DNA of 64,000 bases. Source: Roseateles sp. (GTDB lineage: Bacteria; Pseudomonadota; Gammaproteobacteria; Burkholderiales; Burkholderiaceae_C). Both the position numbers and the translations under genes were made by a program. Positions 34,418-44,264 of this stretch are shown here, piece by piece. The notes under the pieces are model-generated. The model was not told the DNA's origin and did no database searches. It saw nothing but the letters and a program-made list of their open reading frames with translations. The stretch's first letter is position 1. Every line of letters starts with the position of its first letter. The stretch is from positions 1-64,000 of the forward strand of contig JAFALK010000011.1 in NCBI GenBank assembly GCA_019234295.1, read 5' to 3'.

Positions 34418-36511
34418 ATGACAGCCCACTACGAAGTCCGCGGCCCGGTGGCCGTGATCACGCTGGACAATCCGCCGGTGAACGGCATGGGGATCGTGAC
34501 GCGCAAAGCGATCGCGGACGGCGTGTCCAAGGCCGAGGCTGACGCGGCCGTGAAGGCCCTGGTCATCACCGGTGCCGGCAAGGCCTTCTCCGGTGGCGCT
34601 GACATCAAGGAGTTCGGCAGCCCGCGTGCGCTGGCCGAGCCCAATCTGCTCTCGCTGATCTTGATGGTCGAGAACTGCAGCAAGCCCGTAGTGGCGGCCC
34701 TGCACACGGTCTGCATGGGCGGCGGCCTGGAGCTCGCCCTGGGCTGCCATTACCGTGTGGCGCAGAAGGGCACCAAGATCGCGCTGCCCGAGGTAAAGCT
34801 GGGCCTGCTGCCCGGTGCCGGCGGCACGCAGCGCTTGCCGCGTGCTCTGGGCGTGGAGCCTTCGCTGAACATGATCGTCAGCGGCGAGGCCGTGCTGGCT
34901 GAAATGCTGGCCATGGTGCCGGGCCAGAAGCTCTTCGACCAGCTCGTCGATGCGGACGTGCTGGGGGCCGCAGTGGCCTTCGCAGAAGGCATTGCGGACA
35001 AGCGTCCGCTTCCGAAGGTCCGCGACCTCAAGGCTCTGCACGACAGCCCCGACGCCTACTTCCAGTTCGCCCGCAACATGGTCGGCGCCCAGGCCAAGAA
35101 CTTCCCGGCGCCGCTGCGCTGCCTGGAGGCCGTAGCCGGCGCAGTGACCCTGAAATTCGAGGACGGCATCCGCGCCGAGCGCGCCGGCTTCGCCGAGCTG
35201 ATGATGACGCCCGAGTCCAAGGCGTTGCGCCACGCCTTCTTCGCAGAGCGCGCCGCTGGCAAGATCGCTGACGTGCCCGAGGACACACCCCAGCGCAACA
35301 TCGCTCAGGTGGCCGTGATTGGGGCCGGCACCATGGGCGGCGGCATCGCGATGAACTTCCTGAACGCCGGCATCCCGGTGACGATCCTGGAGATGAAGGC
35401 CGAGGCCCTCGAGCGCGGTGTGGCCACGATCCGCAAGAACTACGAAGCCCAGGTCAAAAAGGGCAAGCTGAAGGAAGACAAGTACGCCGCCCGCATGGCG
35501 TTGCTGAGCACCACGCTGGACTATGCCGACATCAGCAACGCCGACCTCGTGATCGAGGCCGTGTTCGAGGAGATGGGCGTCAAGCAGGCCGTGTTCACCA
35601 GGCTCGACGAGGTGATGAAGCCCGGTGCCATTCTCGCCTCCAACACCTCGACCCTGGACCTGGACCGGATCGCCGCTTTCACCCAGCGCCCGCAGGACGT
35701 GGTGGGCCTGCACTTCTTCAGCCCGGCCAATGTGATGAAGCTGCTGGAAGTCGTGCGTGGCAAGGCGACCGCTAAGGACGTGCTCGCCACCGCAATGGCC
35801 TTGGGCAAGAAGATCAAGAAGACGGCAGTGGTCTCCGGCGTGTGCGACGGCTTCATCGGTAACCGCATGATCGAGCAGTACTTCCGCCAGGCCGGCTTCC
35901 TGCTCGACGAGGGCTGCTCGCCTGAACAGGTAGACAAGGCGATCGAGGCCTTTGGCTTCCCCATGGGTCCGTTTCGCATGGGTGACCTCGCCGGCGGCGA
36001 CATCTCCTGGGCGATCCGCAAGCGCCGTGCCGTCGAGAGGCCCGAGCTTCGCTACTCCAAGTCGGCCGACCTGCTCTGCGAGTTGGGTCGCTTCGGGCAG
36101 AAGACCGGCGCCGGCTGGTACGACTACGTGGCGGGCAAGCGCGATGCAATCCCTTCGCCCGTGGTGACCGAGCTGCTGGCGAAGCACCGCGCCACACTGG
36201 GCTACGAGGCCCGCAAGATCAGCGACGACGAGATCGTGCACCGCCTCGTCTACGCCCTCGTCAATGAGGCGGCCAAGCTGCTGGAGGAGGGCATCGCCCA
36301 GCGCGCCTCCGACGTGGACATGGTCTACCTGACCGGCTACGGCTTCCCGCTCTGGCGCGGCGGCCCCATGTGCTATGCCGATACCGTGGGCCTCTTCAAT
36401 GTCGTGCAGGCCATGAAGCGCTTTGCGCGCAACCCGCATGACGACGCCGCAATGTGGGAACCCGCGCCCCTGCTCGTCCGCCTCGTGGCGGAAGGCAAGA
36501 GCTTCAGCTGA
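34418..36511 (+). CDS. Enoyl-CoA hydratase / 3-hydroxyacyl-CoA dehydrogenase fusion (FadB/FadJ type)
   Basis: A 697-residue bifunctional beta-oxidation enzyme. Hydratase/isomerase domain 1-190: oxyanion-hole segment [11 protein letters not shown] and catalytic glutamates Glu105 ([10 protein letters not shown]) and Glu125 ([14 protein letters not shown]). Dehydrogenase domain from about 295: NAD motif GAGTMGGG (302-309), [19 protein letters not shown] with the catalytic His, and two C-terminal helical domains. It hydrates enoyl-CoA, then oxidises hydroxyacyl-CoA. AGGAG lies upstream of ATG 34418. An M20 peptidase gene separates it from a thiolase gene that could supply the next step. Confidence 0.94.
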   Translation: MTAHYEVRGPVAVITLDNPPVNGMGIVTRKAIADGVSKAEADAAVKALVITGAGKAFSGGADIKEFGSPRALAEPNLLSLILMVENCSKPVVAALHTVCMGGGLELALGCHYRVAQKGTKIALPEVKLGLLPGAGGTQRLPRALGVEPSLNMIVSGEAVLAEMLAMVPGQKLFDQLVDADVLGAAVAFAEGIADKRPLPKVRDLKALHDSPDAYFQFARNMVGAQAKNFPAPLRCLEAVAGAVTLKFEDGIRAERAGFAELMMTPESKALRHAFFAERAAGKIADVPEDTPQRNIAQVAVIGAGTMGGGIAMNFLNAGIPVTILEMKAEALERGVATIRKNYEAQVKKGKLKEDKYAARMALLSTTLDYADISNADLVIEAVFEEMGVKQAVFTRLDEVMKPGAILASNTSTLDLDRIAAFTQRPQDVVGLHFFSPANVMKLLEVVRGKATAKDVLATAMALGKKIKKTAVVSGVCDGFIGNRMIEQYFRQAGFLLDEGCSPEQVDKAIEAFGFPMGPFRMGDLAGGDISWAIRKRRAVERPELRYSKSADLLCELGRFGQKTGAGWYDYVAGKRDAIPSPVVTELLAKHRATLGYEARKISDDEIVHRLVYALVNEAAKLLEEGIAQRASDVDMVYLTGYGFPLWRGGPMCYADTVGLFNVVQAMKRFARNPHDDAAMWEPAPLLVRLVAEGKSFS

Positions 36512-36522
36512 GGGCGCCGCGC

Positions 36523-37995
36523 GTGAAGACGCTCAAGAGGCTGTCGGTCGGCCTGCTGGTCCTCGTCGTCGTGCTGGCGGCGGTGCTGGTCCTCAACATG
36601 GTGCGCCAGGGTTCGCGCCAGGTGGCGGTGCAGCCGCTGCCGCGGCTCGCCGTCGACGAGGCCAGTGTGGCCGCGCGGCTGAGCGCCGCGGTGCGCCACG
36701 CCACCGTCTCGATGGACGGACAGCCGATGGCCACTGCCGATGCGATCGAAGCGCTCCAGGTACAGCTGCGTGAGGACTATCCGAAGCTGCATGCGGCGCT
36801 GAAGCTGGAGCGCTTCGGCGCCAGCCTGCTCTACACCTGGCCCGGCAGCGATTCCAAGGCCGAGCCCATCTTGCTGATGGCCCATCAGGACGTGGTGCCC
36901 ATTGCGCCCGGCACCGAGAAGGACTGGACCGAGCCGCCTTTCAGCGGCGCCATCAAGGACGGCTTTGTCTGGGGTCGCGGCTCCTGGGACGACAAGGGCA
37001 ACCTGATCAGCCAAATGGAGGCCATCGAAATGCTCGTGGCCAGCGGCTACCGGCCGCGCCGCACGGTCTACCTGGCCTACGGCGCCGACGAGGAAGCCGG
37101 CGGCACCGGCGCGATGGCCATCGCCAAGGCCTTGAAGGAACGCGGTGTGCAACTGGAGTTCGTGCTCGACGAGGGCCTGCTCATCACCGATGGTCTGGTG
37201 CCTGGCCTGAAGTCCCCGGCGGCGCTGATCGGCGTGGCGGAGAAGGGCTATCTCTCGCTGCGACTGAGTGTGTCGACGGCGCCGGGTCATTCCAGCATGC
37301 CACCGGCCAAGGGCCAGAGCGCCATCTCACTGCTGGCCGGCGCCGTGCGCCGCGTGGACGAGCAACAGATGCCTGGCGGCCTGCGCGGTGTGGCGGGCGA
37401 TCTGTTCGCCACTCTCGCGCCCGAGATGAGCGGCGGGGCGCACCTGGCCCTGACCAATCTGTGGCTGTTCGGTCCGCTGTTGGAGCGCCAGCTCGAGGCC
37501 GGCGCCAGCACCAATGCCATGCTGCGCACGACCACGGCGCCCACCATCTTCAACGCCGGCAACAAGGAGAACGTGCTGCCAGGACGCGCCGAGGCGACGA
37601 TCAACTTCCGCTTGCTGCCCGGCGACAGCGTGGCCGCCGTCGTCGCGCACGTGAAAGAGGTCGTCGCCGACGAGCGCATCGAAGTCACCGTGCTGCCCGG
37701 CGCGCAAGAGGCCAGCCCCGTCTCGCCGCAGGAGGTGCTGGGCTACCGCGTCATCGAGCGCACGGTGCGCGAAGTCTTCCCCGGCACCCTGGTCGCGCCG
37801 GGCCTGATGATCGGCGCCGCCGATGCTCGCCATTACGTGGGCGTGAGCGAGCGGATCTACCGCTTCTCACCCGTGCTCGCCAAGCCCGAGGACCTGCCGC
37901 GCTTCCACGGCACGAACGAACGCCTCTCCACGGCCAACCTGGCCGACATGGTGCGCTTTTATCACCGCCTGGTGAGCGAAGCGGCCGCCCATTAA
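36523..37995 (+). CDS. Membrane-anchored M20 family peptidase
   Basis: A 490-residue zinc peptidase of the carboxypeptidase S type. It starts at GTG 36523 (VKTLKRL), giving an N-terminal membrane anchor (about 10-28). Metal ligands: MAHQDVVPI (His), GRGSWDDKG (Asp) and ADEEAGG (catalytic and ligand Glu), with the dimerisation domain at about 235-370. No in-frame ATG lies nearer. GAGGG is located about eight bases upstream of the GTG. It probably hydrolyses peptides or N-acyl amino acids. It lies 11 bp after the beta-oxidation gene and 30 bp before the thiolase, so the three may be one transcript. Confidence 0.88.
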   Translation: MKTLKRLSVGLLVLVVVLAAVLVLNMVRQGSRQVAVQPLPRLAVDEASVAARLSAAVRHATVSMDGQPMATADAIEALQVQLREDYPKLHAALKLERFGASLLYTWPGSDSKAEPILLMAHQDVVPIAPGTEKDWTEPPFSGAIKDGFVWGRGSWDDKGNLISQMEAIEMLVASGYRPRRTVYLAYGADEEAGGTGAMAIAKALKERGVQLEFVLDEGLLITDGLVPGLKSPAALIGVAEKGYLSLRLSVSTAPGHSSMPPAKGQSAISLLAGAVRRVDEQQMPGGLRGVAGDLFATLAPEMSGGAHLALTNLWLFGPLLERQLEAGASTNAMLRTTTAPTIFNAGNKENVLPGRAEATINFRLLPGDSVAAVVAHVKEVVADERIEVTVLPGAQEASPVSPQEVLGYRVIERTVREVFPGTLVAPGLMIGAADARHYVGVSERIYRFSPVLAKPEDLPRFHGTNERLSTANLADMVRFYHRLVSEAAAH

Positions 37996-38025
37996 TCAAC
38001 ATCACATCACCGGGACACCTGCATC

Positions 38026-39201
38026 ATGAGCAATGCCCTGATCGTCTCCACCGCCCGCACCCCGCTCGCCAAGAGCTGGAAGGGCGCCTTCAACATGACG
38101 CATGGCGCCAGCCTCGGCGGCTTCGCCGTGCATGCCGCGGTCGAGCGCGCGGGTATCGCCGCCGCCGACATTGAGGACGTCATCATGGGCTGCGCCCTGC
38201 CCGAGGGCACGACCGGCGGCAACGTGGCGCGCCAGATCGCCTTGCGCGCCGGACTGCCGGTGAGCGTCTCGGGCGTGACCGTCAACCGCTTCTGTTCCAG
38301 CGGCCTGCAGTCCATCGCCATGGCCGCGCAGCGCATCATGGCCGGCGAGGGCGAGGTTTTCGTGGCCGGCGGCGTGGAGAGCATCTCATGCGTGCAGCAA
38401 GAGGCCAATCGCCACATGGGCCACGACCCCTGGCTTAGCCAGCACAAGCCCGAGATCTACTGGAGCATGCTGCAGACGGCCGAGAACGTGGCGCAACGCT
38501 ACAAGATCGGCCGGGACCGCATGGACGAATACGGCGCGGCCAGCCAGCAAAAGGCCTGCGCGGCCCAGGCGGCAGGCAAATTCGCCGAGGAGATGATCAC
38601 GGTCACGACGACCATGGGCCATGTGGACAAGACCACCGGCCTGGTGAGTAAGCAGGTCACGATCAAGGCCGACGAGGGCCTGCGCGAGGGCACGACGGTC
38701 GATGCCATCAGCGGCTTGCGCACAGCCCTGCCCGGCGGCCTGATCACGGCCGGCAACGCGAGCCAGTTCTCCGACGGCGCCGGCGCCTGCGTGCTGACGA
38801 GCGAGGCCTATGCCGAGCAGCATGGACTCAAGCCCCTGGGTCGCTTCCTCGGCTTCGCCGTGGCCGGCTGTGAGCCCGACGAGATGGGCATCGGCCCGGT
38901 TTACGCCGTGCCCAAAGTGCTCAAGAAGCTCGGCCTCAAGGTCCAGGACATCGACCTGTGGGAGCTCAACGAGGCATTCGCCGTGCAGGTGCTTTATTGC
39001 GCCGACACGCTGGGCATCCCAATGGACCGCCTCAATGTCAACGGCGGCGCGATTGCGGTCGGCCATCCCTACGGCGTCTCGGGCCAGCGCCTGACGGGCC
39101 ATGCGCTGATCGAAGGCCGCCGCCGTGGCGCTAAGAAGGTGTGCGTGACCATGTGCATCGGCGGCGGCATGGGCGCGGCCGGCGTGTTCGAGGTTCTGTA
39201 A
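38026..39201 (+). CDS. Acetyl-CoA acyltransferase (thiolase)
   Basis: A 391-residue thiolase with the full catalytic set: Cys90 in NRFCSSGLQ (acyl acceptor), His347 in [14 protein letters not shown] and Cys377 in MCIGGGMG. It cleaves 3-ketoacyl-CoA or condenses acetyl-CoA. The placement after the FadB/FadJ-type gene suggests beta-oxidation; a biosynthetic acetoacetyl-CoA role cannot be excluded by sequence. Confidence 0.94.
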   Translation: MSNALIVSTARTPLAKSWKGAFNMTHGASLGGFAVHAAVERAGIAAADIEDVIMGCALPEGTTGGNVARQIALRAGLPVSVSGVTVNRFCSSGLQSIAMAAQRIMAGEGEVFVAGGVESISCVQQEANRHMGHDPWLSQHKPEIYWSMLQTAENVAQRYKIGRDRMDEYGAASQQKACAAQAAGKFAEEMITVTTTMGHVDKTTGLVSKQVTIKADEGLREGTTVDAISGLRTALPGGLITAGNASQFSDGAGACVLTSEAYAEQHGLKPLGRFLGFAVAGCEPDEMGIGPVYAVPKVLKKLGLKVQDIDLWELNEAFAVQVLYCADTLGIPMDRLNVNGGAIAVGHPYGVSGQRLTGHALIEGRRRGAKKVCVTMCIGGGMGAAGVFEVL

Positions 39202-39323
39202 CTCGGTCCCAACCGGGCTGTCACCCACCCGTCCAGGGCTGGTGATTGCCCGGAGCCGCGAATCGCGTCTTCCGTTGCACACTCGAGCCTAGGGAGCAGT
39301 CGGGCAGTGAGTGGAGGTGGCGG

Positions 39324-39533
39324 ATGAAGGTCTCTGAAAAATCGGTGCTGTGGCTGGATCGGGCGATCTGGCTGTTCATTTACGGCGGCCTCGCGGCCGT
39401 GAGCGCGGGCGTGTATGCCAAGCACGAGTTCCAGGCCGTATGGTCAGGCTTGGCCGTGGGCAGCGGCACGATGCTGGCCATGCTGGGCTTCTTGTTGATC
39501 TGGCTGCGTTCGACACTCGAAGTCCAGCACTGA
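39324..39533 (+). CDS. Small two-helix membrane protein
   Basis: 69 residues with two hydrophobic segments (about 14-30 and 44-60) and a short basic start (MKVSEKS). GGAGG (39312-39316) lies seven bases before the ATG. Not recognised. The space between the thiolase and this gene (122 bp) shows no other feature. Confidence 0.6.
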   Translation: MKVSEKSVLWLDRAIWLFIYGGLAAVSAGVYAKHEFQAVWSGLAVGSGTMLAMLGFLLIWLRSTLEVQH

Positions 39534-39607
39534 GGGGACGACCGGTTACAAGGGCGTTTCAAGAGCCCGTGATAGTCTTGGCGAACAGTTTCTCTTGAAC
39601 TTCTTGC

Positions 39608-39631
39608 AGGGCGCCTTCAGGCGCCCTTTGT
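39608..39631 (+). terminator. Hairpin immediately before the DUF481 gene
   Basis: AGGGCGCC (39608-39615) and GGCGCCCT (39620-39627) form a perfect 8-bp stem with loop TTCA followed by TTTG. It ends nine bases before the ATG at 39637, so it may terminate the small membrane gene or act as a leader element for the DUF481 gene. Confidence 0.65.
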
Positions 39632-39636
39632 CATTC

Positions 39637-40458
39637 ATGTCGCCGCGCCAACTCGCTCTTCCTCTGCTCCTCGCGCTCGCCCTGACGCCCGTGGCCCGGG
39701 CCGACGATGTGCCCAAGCCAGCTGACGTCGCCGCGGCCAAGCCCGCTGACGCCGCCGCGTCCAAGCCTGCGGCCGCAGCAGACGCGCCCAAGGCTCCTGA
39801 TGGCCTCTGGCATGGCAGCGTGGCCCTGGGTGGCGCGCTGGCCACCAGCAATTCCGCCACGGGCACCGTCAACGCCAACGTCAACGCGGCGCGGGAAACC
39901 GTGGTCGGCAAGTGGAGCCTCTGGGGCATCGGCAACTATTCGGCCTATTACTCCAGAGGTGTGGATACCACCACCGCCAACACGCTGCGCCTGGGCAGCC
40001 GCTACGACAAGTACTTCAACGAGCAACTCTTCATCTTCGGCGCCATCGAGGCTGAGACCAACCGGCCTGCGGGCCTGTCGCACCGTGTCAGCACCGACGT
40101 GGGCACCGGCTACAAGCTATTGCGCAGCGAGACCAGCAGCTTCGACCTGTTCGCCGGCGTGGGAGACACCGCCAACCGCTACACCAGCGGCGTTCTTGCC
40201 GAAGGCGTGCAGATGCTGTTCGGCGAGGAGTCCAGCCACAAGCTCACCCCGACCACCAGCCTGCGCCAGCGCCTGAGCGTGCGCACGGGCGACGGCAACG
40301 TCGGCTCGCTCACCACCTTCGACGCCAACCTCGCCACCAAGCTGGTGGGCGACTGGACGCTGACTACGGCCTTCCAGGCGCGTCGCTCCGGCCGCCCGCC
40401 GGTCGGGGCCAAGTCCACGACCAGCTTGCTCACGATTGGCATCGGCTACAAGTTCTAG
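39637..40458 (+). CDS. DUF481 family outer-membrane beta-barrel protein
   Basis: A 273-residue protein with signal peptide (ending PVARA), then an Ala/Pro/Lys-rich stretch (about 26-55: KPADVAAAKPADAAASKP), then a beta-barrel with aromatic alternating strands ending in the outer-membrane signature TIGIGYKF. DUF481 proteins (YdiY-like) are salt-induced outer membrane proteins of unknown function. No Shine-Dalgarno is visible before ATG 39637 because a hairpin occupies the site; a TTG at 39595 could extend the frame by 14 residues through the hairpin, but would spoil the signal peptide. Confidence 0.8.
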   Translation: MSPRQLALPLLLALALTPVARADDVPKPADVAAAKPADAAASKPAAAADAPKAPDGLWHGSVALGGALATSNSATGTVNANVNAARETVVGKWSLWGIGNYSAYYSRGVDTTTANTLRLGSRYDKYFNEQLFIFGAIEAETNRPAGLSHRVSTDVGTGYKLLRSETSSFDLFAGVGDTANRYTSGVLAEGVQMLFGEESSHKLTPTTSLRQRLSVRTGDGNVGSLTTFDANLATKLVGDWTLTTAFQARRSGRPPVGAKSTTSLLTIGIGYKF

Positions 40459-40552
40459 GCGCCTAAACTTCTCCGCTGCGGCCTCACGGCCGCTCTGACG
40501 GGCGCCCCTACCATTGGCGTCCGATCGCCGTTCATCCCGGAGAGCATTTGCC

Positions 40553-41569
40553 ATGAGCCTCAACAACCGCCAGGTCCTCCTCGCCTCGCGCCCCCAGACC
40601 GAGCCCAGTACCGAGAACTTCCGCCTCGTCGACACCCCCGTGCCTGCGCTACAGGACGGCGAGGTGCTCGTGCGCCACAAGTTCCTGAGCCTCGATCCCT
40701 ATATGCGCGGCCGCATGAACGACAGCAAGAGCTACGCCGCGCCGCAGCCGCTGGATGCCGTCATGATCGGCGGCACCGTGGGCGAGGTCGTCGATTCGCG
40801 CAGCCCGCGCTTCAAGGCCGGCGACGCCGTCGTGGGCATGGGCGGATGGCAGCAGTACTCCGTCGTCGACGCGAACGTGCCGGGCCTGCTGCGCAAGGTC
40901 GACACCACGCACATTCCGCTCTCAGCCTACCTGGGCGCCGTGGGCATGCCGGGCGTGACGGCCTGGTACGGCCTCACGCAGATCATCGAGCCCAAGGCCG
41001 GCGAGACCGTGCTCGTCAGCGCCGCCAGCGGCGCCGTCGGTTCGGCCGTGGGGCAACTGGCCAAGCTGCGTGGCGCGCGTGCCGTGGGCCTGGCCGGTGG
41101 CGCCGAGAAGTGCCGATATGTCACTGAGACCCTGGGCTTTGACGCCTGTATCGACTATCGCCAGCACCCGGACCTGAAGAGCCTCTCGGCCGCGCTCAAG
41201 CAAGCGTGCCCGGACGGTGTCGATGGTCATTTCGAGAACGTCGGCGGCTTGGTGCTCGACGCCATGATGTTGCGCGCCAATGCCTTCGCCCGCGTGGCCC
41301 TGTGCGGCATGATCGCCGGCTACAACGGCGAGCCCATCCCGCTGCAGCATCCGCAGCTGATGCTGACCAACCGCATGAAGGTGCAGGGCTTTATCGTCTC
41401 CGAGCACATGGACAAATGGCCCGAGGCCCTGGCCGAGCTCGGCGGCCTGGTGGCCACAGGCCGGCTCAAATACCACGAGACCGTGGCGCAGGGCATTGAC
41501 GCAGCGCCAGAGGCCTTTATTGGCCTGCTCAAGGGCCGCAATTTCGGCAAGCAGCTGGTGGCCCTGTGA
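40553..41569 (+). CDS. NADP-dependent oxidoreductase (medium-chain MDR, CurA/leukotriene B4 dehydrogenase-like)
   Basis: A 338-residue zinc-independent MDR enzyme. Seen: the N-terminal PVPALQDGEVLVRHKFLSLD and YMRGRMND blocks, and the cofactor fold VLVSAASGAVGSAVGQLAKL (about 152-171) with the AxxGAVGS motif. Such enzymes reduce alkenals, enones or curcumin with NADPH. GGAGAG lies upstream of the ATG. Its stop overlaps the SDR start (GTGA), so the two are coupled. Confidence 0.92.
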   Translation: MSLNNRQVLLASRPQTEPSTENFRLVDTPVPALQDGEVLVRHKFLSLDPYMRGRMNDSKSYAAPQPLDAVMIGGTVGEVVDSRSPRFKAGDAVVGMGGWQQYSVVDANVPGLLRKVDTTHIPLSAYLGAVGMPGVTAWYGLTQIIEPKAGETVLVSAASGAVGSAVGQLAKLRGARAVGLAGGAEKCRYVTETLGFDACIDYRQHPDLKSLSAALKQACPDGVDGHFENVGGLVLDAMMLRANAFARVALCGMIAGYNGEPIPLQHPQLMLTNRMKVQGFIVSEHMDKWPEALAELGGLVATGRLKYHETVAQGIDAAPEAFIGLLKGRNFGKQLVAL

Positions 41570-42456
41570 AGCGTTTCGACGGGCGGGTCGCCGTTATCAC
41601 CGGTGCGGCTTCAGGCTTCGGGCTTGAGGTGGCGCGTATCGCCGCGCGCGAGGGCATGAAGCTCGTGCTCTGCGACGTGCAGGCCGATGCCCTGGAGCGC
41701 GCCAGCGCCGAGTTCGCCGGGAACGAGGTGCTGGCGCGTCGGGTCGACGTGTCCAAGGCCGAGCAGATGGAGGCCCTGGCCGAGGCGGTGCAGGAACGCT
41801 TCGGGGCACCGCACTTCGTCTTCAACAACGCCGGTGTCGGCGCGGGCGGACTCGTGTGGGAGAACTCACTGGCCGACTGGGAATGGGTGCTGGGCGTGAA
41901 CCTCATGGGCGTGGTGCATGGGGTGCGCCTGTTCACGCCGATGATGCTCGCGGCCGCGCAGGCGGATCCGGGCTTCGAGGGTCATCTCGTCAACACCGCT
42001 TCGATGGCCGGCCTGCTCGCGCCGCCCAACATGGGCGTGTATAACGTCAGCAAGCATGCGGTGGTGGCCCTCAGCGAGACCCTGCACCAGGATCTGGCGC
42101 TGGTGACGGAACAGGTCCGCTGCTCGGTGCTGTGCCCTTACTTCGTGCCCACGGGGATTGCGCAAAGCCATCGCAACCGGCCGCAGGCAGAGGCCGGCAA
42201 GCCCACGCGCAGCCAGCGCATCGGCGCGGCCATGATCGAACAGGCAGTGAGCCACGGCAAGGTCACGGCGGCCGAGGTCGCGGCCCTGGTGTTCGAAGCC
42301 TTGCGAGATGAGCGCTTCTATATCCTCAGCCACCCGCAGGCAGTGGGCGGCGTGCAGGACCGGCTGACCGACATCGTGCAGGGCCGCAATCCCGGCGACC
42401 CCTTTGCCGCGCGGCCCGAGATTGGCGCACAGCTGCGCCAGGCGCTCCGTGGCTGA
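41566..42456 (+). CDS. Short-chain dehydrogenase/reductase
   Basis: A 296-residue SDR. It starts at GTG 41566, which overlaps the upstream TGA. Cofactor motif TGAASGFG (11-18), NNAG (about 88-91), catalytic Ser in NTASMAGLL and Tyr/Lys in GVYNVSKHAVV. The C-terminal extension (about 200-296) is longer than in classical SDRs. Substrate unknown. The start of the flavoprotein gene overlaps its last eight bases. Confidence 0.9.
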   Translation: MKRFDGRVAVITGAASGFGLEVARIAAREGMKLVLCDVQADALERASAEFAGNEVLARRVDVSKAEQMEALAEAVQERFGAPHFVFNNAGVGAGGLVWENSLADWEWVLGVNLMGVVHGVRLFTPMMLAAAQADPGFEGHLVNTASMAGLLAPPNMGVYNVSKHAVVALSETLHQDLALVTEQVRCSVLCPYFVPTGIAQSHRNRPQAEAGKPTRSQRIGAAMIEQAVSHGKVTAAEVAALVFEALRDERFYILSHPQAVGGVQDRLTDIVQGRNPGDPFAARPEIGAQLRQALRG

Positions 42457-43663
42457 AGGCGTCGTCATCATCGGCGGCGGCCCGGCTGGCCTGATGGCGG
42501 CCGAGGTGCTGTCGCAAAGCGGGGTGCAGGTCGATCTGTTTGACGCCAAGCCCTCGATCGGTCGCAAGTTCTTGCTCGCCGGCAAGGGCGGGCTCAACCT
42601 CACGCATTCAGAAGACTTCGCGTCGTTTGTCTCGCGCTTCGGGGCGCGTGCGCCACAGATCGAGCCGCTGCTGCGCGCCTTCGACGGACCGGCGCTGCGC
42701 GAATGGGCCGCGGCCCTGGGCATTTCGACGTTCGTCGGCACTTCGGGCCGCGTCTTTCCCACGGACATGAAGGCCGCGCCGCTGCTGCGCGCCTGGCTGC
42801 ACCGCCTGCGTGAGGCCGGCATGCACTTCCACATGCGCAGCCGCTGGCTCGGCTGGACGGAGACGGGCGCCTTGCGGCTCGAGGGTCCTGACGGGCAATT
42901 CGCGCTGACACCGCGTGCCACCGTGCTGGCCCTTGGCGGGGCCTCGTGGCCGCAACTGGGTTCGGACGGTGCCTGGCAGCCCTGGCTCGAAGCGGTCGGC
43001 GCCGAAGTCGCACCATTGCGCAGCGCCAACTGCGGCTTCGACGTGGCTGGCTGGACGCCGCTGTTCGCGCAGAAATTCGCTGGCCTGCCGGTTAAGCCTG
43101 TGGCGCTCACCGTTGAGGACACGACCTTTCATCGTCAAGGCGAATTCGTGATCACGGCCACGGGCATCGAAGGCTCACTGGTCTACGCAGCATCGAGCCT
43201 GATCCGCGATCGCATCGAGCGCGACGGCCAGTGCCGCATCCTGCTCGACCTGCTGCCAGGCCATGCGGCCGAGAAGGTCGCGGCCGAGGTCGCACGCGGC
43301 CGGGGTTCGCGCTCAATGTCTACTCACCTGAAGTCGCGCCTGGGCATCGAGGGCCTGAAGTCGGGCCTGCTGCACGAGCTGCTCAGCAAGGAGGACTACC
43401 ACGACGCCGCCGTGCTCGCCCGCACGCTCAAGGCGCTGCCCATCACGCTCGTGGGCACGCGGCCCGTCGCCGAAGTCATCAGCACGGCCGGTGGCGTGCG
43501 TTTCGAATCGCTTGACGAGTGGCTGATGCTGCGGTCACGCCCGGGCGTGTTCTGCGCCGGCGAGATGCTCGACTGGGAAGCGCCGACCGGTGGTTACCTG
43601 CTCACGGCCAGTATCGCCAGCGGGCGCGTGGCGGGGCAGGGAGCTCTGCAGTTCCTGGCCTAG
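42449..43663 (+). CDS. BaiN/YhiN-like flavoprotein (TIGR03862 type NAD(P)/FAD oxidoreductase)
   Basis: A 404-residue FAD protein. N-terminal dinucleotide motif VVIIGGGPAGLMAAEVL, then KPSIGRKFLLAGKGGLN with the family GRKFLxxGxGGxN signature, ATVLALGGASWPQLGS, and the C-terminal AGEMLDWEAPTGGYLLTAS. These proteins are related to YhiN/BaiN; the physiological reaction is not known for this subgroup. The GTG at 42449 was chosen as start because it directly precedes the Rossmann strand; an ATG at 42404 in the same frame lies inside the SDR. The gene continues the tightly packed MDR-SDR operon. Confidence 0.85.
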   Translation: MAEGVVIIGGGPAGLMAAEVLSQSGVQVDLFDAKPSIGRKFLLAGKGGLNLTHSEDFASFVSRFGARAPQIEPLLRAFDGPALREWAAALGISTFVGTSGRVFPTDMKAAPLLRAWLHRLREAGMHFHMRSRWLGWTETGALRLEGPDGQFALTPRATVLALGGASWPQLGSDGAWQPWLEAVGAEVAPLRSANCGFDVAGWTPLFAQKFAGLPVKPVALTVEDTTFHRQGEFVITATGIEGSLVYAASSLIRDRIERDGQCRILLDLLPGHAAEKVAAEVARGRGSRSMSTHLKSRLGIEGLKSGLLHELLSKEDYHDAAVLARTLKALPITLVGTRPVAEVISTAGGVRFESLDEWLMLRSRPGVFCAGEMLDWEAPTGGYLLTASIASGRVAGQGALQFLA

Positions 43664-44216
43664 GAGGCTGCCGGCTGCCGGCTGCCGGCTGCTGCTGGCC
43701 ATGCGCTACGGTTGGCATTCGCAGGGCGGTGAGGCGCCAGGTGACGAAGCCGGAGCGCTCGAGTACGAGGCCGACACGCAAGTCATCATGATCGCCCGGC
43801 TTCACGCCATGCACGATCAGACGGTCCAAGCCTTCCCGCTCCGAGGTCCATTCGACGTCTTCAAACGCTTCTCGAAAGGACGGCAAGCCGCCTTCCAGCA
43901 TGCCGCTGCGCATCGCCTGCATGAGCACCTCAGGCTTGAGTTGGGTGTCCGCGATGACGTCGCTCCAGTAGCTGATCTGCCCAACCTTCTGCGTGCTGTG
44001 ATCCGGACCGGCGAAGCCTCGCTCCATCAACTGGTCCTTCAAGCTTGCTCTCACCCTCGAGTAGTCTACATATGTGTTGAAGGCGGCGACGTCGCCGGAC
44101 CGGGCCAAGGACCGCATTCGGTGTGCTGCCCAATGCGGTGACTCGCACCAGAATGCCGCCATCGTGAGTGGCAGCGCGACGGCGCAGCAGATGACCAATC
44201 TGGATATTGCTTTCAT
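43602..44216 (-). CDS. DUF2939-like protein with repeat-derived C-terminal tail
   Basis: A 204-residue protein. Signal anchor or signal peptide at about 4-24, then a domain resembling DUF2939 (MRSLARSGDVAAFNTYVDYSRVRASL; WRLTALRMP as its usual end). Past that end (about residue 165) the frame runs through four GGCTGCC-type heptamers and 62 bp into the opposite strand of the flavoprotein gene, adding a low-complexity tail (QQQPAAGSRQPPRPG). A change in heptamer number would shift the tail's frame. ATG 44216 is preceded in frame by GTG 44219. Function unknown. Confidence 0.6.
   Translation of the reverse strand: MKAISRLVICCAVALPLTMAAFWCESPHWAAHRMRSLARSGDVAAFNTYVDYSRVRASLKDQLMERGFAGPDHSTQKVGQISYWSDVIADTQLKPEVLMQAMRSGMLEGGLPSFREAFEDVEWTSEREGLDRLIVHGVKPGDHDDLRVGLVLERSGFVTWRLTALRMPTVAHGQQQPAAGSRQPPRPGTAELPAPPRARWRYWP
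43666..43693 (+). repeat. Heptanucleotide tandem repeat (GGCTGCC)3 GGCTGCT
   Basis: Three perfect GGCTGCC units (43666-43686) and a fourth with one change (43687-43693). It begins three bases after the flavoprotein stop and lies inside the C-terminal coding part of the DUF2939-like gene on the other strand. Confidence 0.93.
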
Positions 44217-44264
44217 CACCGACCTGTTCTGCTGGCGTCAATGCGTCCGCGCCGTCCTTCGCGA

